A DNA stretch of 8,288 nt from Gordonia sp. UBA5067. GTDB lineage: Bacteria > Actinomycetota > Actinomycetes > Mycobacteriales > Mycobacteriaceae. The first letter of the stretch is position 1; each line of letters starts with the position of its first letter. The translations under genes and the position numbers were made by a program. A model generated the notes under the pieces. It was not told the origin of the DNA, ran no database searches, and saw only the letters and a program-made list of their open reading frames with translations. Positions 6,468 to 8,288 of this stretch are shown piece by piece. The DNA lies in contig NZ_DIAX01000076.1 of the NCBI RefSeq assembly GCF_002414845.1, forward strand, positions 3,639 through 11,926, written 5' to 3'.

Positions 6468-7058
6468 ATGGCCGTCCACCTCACCCGCATTTACACCCGC
6501 ACCGGCGACGACGGGACCACCGGGCTCTCCGACTTCTCGCGAGTCGCCAAGAACGATCTGCGCGTCGTCGCCTACGCCGACTGCGATGAGGCGAACGCCG
6601 CCATCGGCATGGCACTGACCATGGGCAGTCTGCCAACTCCGGTGACCGAGGTCCTCGCGACGGTGCAGAACGACCTGTTCGACGCGGGGGCCGACCTCGC
6701 CACGCCGGTCGTTCCCAGCCCCAAGTACCCGCCATTGCGCATCGAACAGTCCTACATCGACGCGCTGGAGCAGTGGTGCGACGCCTTCGGTGAGAACCTG
6801 CCGGCCCTGGACTCGTTCATCCTGCCCGGCGGAACCGCCGGATCAGCGCTCCTGCACCAGGCGCGGACGATTACGCGTCGGGCCGAGCGCTCAGCCTGGG
6901 CGGCCATCGACGGCCACCCAGAAGACACATCGACACTTCCGGCGAAATACCTCAACCGGCTCTCGGATCTGCTGTTCATCCTGGCGCGGGTGGCCGCCGG
7001 CCCGGCCGGCGACGTCAAGTGGGTCCCCGGCGGCAACCGCACGCGCCCGAACCCGTAG
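6468..7058 (+). CDS. PduO-type corrinoid (cobalamin) adenosyltransferase
   Basis: A 196-residue cytoplasmic enzyme that transfers the adenosyl group of ATP to cob(I)alamin, making adenosylcobalamin for enzymes such as methylmalonyl-CoA mutase. Seen: the N-terminal ATP-binding segment YTRTGDDGTTGL at 9-20, YADCDEANAAIG at 36-47, FILPGG at 117-122, the RRAER helix at 137-141 and YLNRLSDLLF at 161-170. These are the hallmarks of the PduO/MMAB fold, a trimer of helix bundles. The start ATG matches the M. tuberculosis homologue (Rv1314c) as I recall it; only a weak GAAGG lies close upstream. It is the only plus-strand gene here, divergent from murA and convergent with the DUF2550 gene. The same placement occurs in mycobacteria without methanol genes nearby, so its position gives no sign of a link to the mdo operon. 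Confidence 0.95.
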   Translation: MAVHLTRIYTRTGDDGTTGLSDFSRVAKNDLRVVAYADCDEANAAIGMALTMGSLPTPVTEVLATVQNDLFDAGADLATPVVPSPKYPPLRIEQSYIDALEQWCDAFGENLPALDSFILPGGTAGSALLHQARTITRRAERSAWAAIDGHPEDTSTLPAKYLNRLSDLLFILARVAAGPAGDVKWVPGGNRTRPNP

Positions 7059-7069
7059 CCGACGACAAC

Positions 7070-7088
7070 GCCGAACTGCGCGTTCAGC
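7070..7088 (-). terminator. weak hairpin between convergent genes
   Basis: GCCGAAC (7070-7076) and GTTCAGC (7082-7088) form a 7-bp stem around TGCGC. The odd pair is a U-G wobble in a minus-strand transcript and a C-A mismatch in a plus-strand one, so it would fold better at the end of the DUF2550 gene, whose stop codon it overlaps. No T-tract follows. It is the only terminator-like structure in the 25-base convergent gap. Confidence 0.3.
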
Positions 7089-7536
7089 GCTCCGCTCGCC
7101 GGGCGCGCTCCGGGGGCGCCGACTCCAGCCAGCTCTGAAACGCGGTGAGCGCGTCGCGCGTGAGCCCCAGTTCATAGCCACGGCCGCCGTCGTCCGCGCC
7201 CGGAGCGAGTTCGACGATGACCAACCCATCGAGGATCTCGCGTTCCGTGCCGCGTGGCTGACGCTGCCCGACGACCGAGATCGAGCTGCGGATCAGCCGC
7301 ACCGTCGGGCCCCACCAGAAGGTCACCAGCCGGTAGTACACGAGGCTGTTCTCGCCGTAGTGGACCGACCCGTGGCGCCACCCGCGATCCTCCGGAGCTG
7401 GAATCGGCCGTAGCAATACGGGCGTCCCGGCCCGGCGGACCTCCAACAGGCGGTACAGCACGCCCACCGCGACAGCCAAGACCACCACGACGACGACCAG
7501 CACCAACCAGGCGATCACGGCCGCGCCGCCACCCAC
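7084..7536 (-). CDS. DUF2550-family single-pass membrane protein
   Basis: A 150-residue protein of unknown function matching the conserved actinobacterial family of M. tuberculosis Rv1312, which also follows atpC. Seen: one strongly hydrophobic segment at about residues 7-28 (AWLVLVVVVVVLAVAVG), then a basic stretch (RLLEVRRAG), giving an N-terminal anchor with a probably cytoplasmic soluble domain. Family-like features include GWRHGSVHYG, WWGPTVRL, QPRGTE and the C-terminal LTRDALTAFQSWLES. The start is a GTG at 7536; a second in-frame GTG at 7518 would shorten it by six residues and remains possible, since no clear Shine-Dalgarno favours either. It lies 73 bases after atpC beyond a stem-loop, so it may be transcribed by read-through from the ATP synthase operon. 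No function should be assigned on position alone. Confidence 0.88.
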   Translation of the reverse strand: MGGGAAVIAWLVLVVVVVVLAVAVGVLYRLLEVRRAGTPVLLRPIPAPEDRGWRHGSVHYGENSLVYYRLVTFWWGPTVRLIRSSISVVGQRQPRGTEREILDGLVIVELAPGADDGGRGYELGLTRDALTAFQSWLESAPPERARRAER

Positions 7537-7553
7537 GCGGAATACCCGTCAAA

Positions 7554-7599
7554 CACCAATCGCCCGGAAGGCGACGAACACCTTCGCGGGCGATTGGTG
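7554..7599 (-). terminator. long stem-loop after atpC (terminator or attenuator of the atp operon)
   Basis: CACCAATCGCCCG (7554-7566) and CGGGCGATTGGTG (7587-7599) are perfect 13-base complements. Past a one-base bulge (7586) the stem continues with GAAGG (7567-7571) pairing CCTTC (7581-7585), leaving a 9-base loop. In the minus direction it begins 10 bases after the atpC stop and is followed by only three T residues. It is probably the atp operon terminator, perhaps leaky enough to pass some transcription into the DUF2550 gene 17 bases further on. Confidence 0.75.
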
Positions 7600-7609
7600 A
7601 GGATCACGA

Positions 7610-7990
7610 CTACCTGGCTAGCGCGGCGGCCGCGGAGAGCCGGGATTTCGCGAGGTGATGGGCGGCGCTGCCCGGCTCGGCGGCATCGAGCGCCGCCGTC
7701 TCGGCGGCCACGTCGACCGTATGCGCCCACTCGGCACTCTCGGCGAGGATCGTCACGACATCAGCCGACACCGACAGGAACCCACCGGTCACAGCTGCGA
7801 CCCGACGGCTACCGTCAGCCTCGGTGATGGCGATGTAGCCACCCTCGGTCAACTGGCCGAGGAGAGGCGCGTGACCGGCCAGCACACCGATCTCACCGTC
7901 GGTCGTCTGGGCGACGAGCATCGTCGCATCACCGGAGTACAGCCGTTCGTCGGCCGAGACGACCTCCACCCGGAAGCTCTTGTCCGCCAT
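7610..7990 (-). CDS. atpC: ATP synthase epsilon subunit
   Basis: A 126-residue subunit of the F1 central stalk that couples rotation to the c-ring and can restrain ATP hydrolysis. The N-terminal beta-sandwich (about 1-85) carries the family signature GEIGVLAGHAPLLGQL (residues 32-47) and VTGGFLSV (68-75). The C-terminal helical part (about 95-126) is Ala-rich and short, as in mycobacterial relatives (about 121 residues), so it probably forms a reduced hairpin compared with E. coli. It begins 9 bases after the atpD stop, as expected for the last gene of the atp operon. No clear Shine-Dalgarno is seen, only GAAG directly before the ATG, so translation may depend on coupling with atpD. Confidence 0.97.
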   Translation of the reverse strand: MADKSFRVEVVSADERLYSGDATMLVAQTTDGEIGVLAGHAPLLGQLTEGGYIAITEADGSRRVAAVTGGFLSVSADVVTILAESAEWAHTVDVAAETAALDAAEPGSAAHHLAKSRLSAAAALAR

Positions 7991-7999
7991 CTTCGACCG

Positions 8000-8288
<289 letters not shown>

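Noticed and set aside
4192..6618. An 808-codon open frame on the plus strand
   Set aside because: It lies antisense to mdo and murA, crosses both genes and their intergenic region, and reads as Arg/His/Asp-rich low-information sequence with no family features; such frames are common opposite GC-rich genes.
6468..7058. Functional link between the cobalamin adenosyltransferase and the alcohol dehydrogenase operon
   Set aside because: The gene sits beside murA in mycobacteria without such an operon, it is on the opposite strand, and Mdo does not use cobalamin.

Overview
The window is GC-rich DNA (about two thirds G+C by eye) from an actinobacterium. The block atpD, atpC, DUF2550 gene, divergent PduO-type cobalamin adenosyltransferase, murA is the order I know from Mycobacterium tuberculosis (Rv1310 to Rv1315), and the proteins resemble that group closely. 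This points to the Mycobacteriales, in the Gordonia/Williamsia/Mycobacterium range; I cannot name the genus.

Layout from the right edge, following transcription. On the minus strand are the C-terminal end of atpD (8288-8000), atpC (7990-7610), a 46-base stem-loop (7599-7554) and a small membrane protein of the DUF2550 family (7536-7084). Converging on it from the plus strand is the corrinoid adenosyltransferase gene (6468-7058). It diverges from murA (6438-5182, minus) across a gap of about 25 bases, where one near-palindromic -10 element could serve both directions. MurA has Asp in place of the fosfomycin-target Cys.

Leftward of murA the housekeeping block gives way to a likely four-gene minus-strand operon: a nicotinoprotein methanol/alcohol dehydrogenase of the Mdo/Mno type (5022-3751), a MoxR-type AAA+ ATPase (3657-2584), a CoxE-like VWA-domain protein (2582-1041), and a second iron-containing (group III) alcohol dehydrogenase cut by the window edge (1002-1). 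The leader upstream of mdo carries an imperfect direct repeat and an inverted repeat. A perfect 11-bp stem-loop separates mdo from the ATPase gene.

Working model (inference): Mdo oxidises methanol or other small alcohols with tightly bound NADP(H), probably passing electrons to mycofactocin. The MoxR/VWA pair acts as a dedicated chaperone or metal/cofactor-loading machine for one or both dehydrogenases, by analogy with MoxR in methylotrophs and CoxD/CoxE in CO oxidisers. The mdo-moxR hairpin would let mdo be expressed far above its maturation factors. This dehydrogenase-plus-chaperone module is the part of the window most likely to hold undescribed biology.
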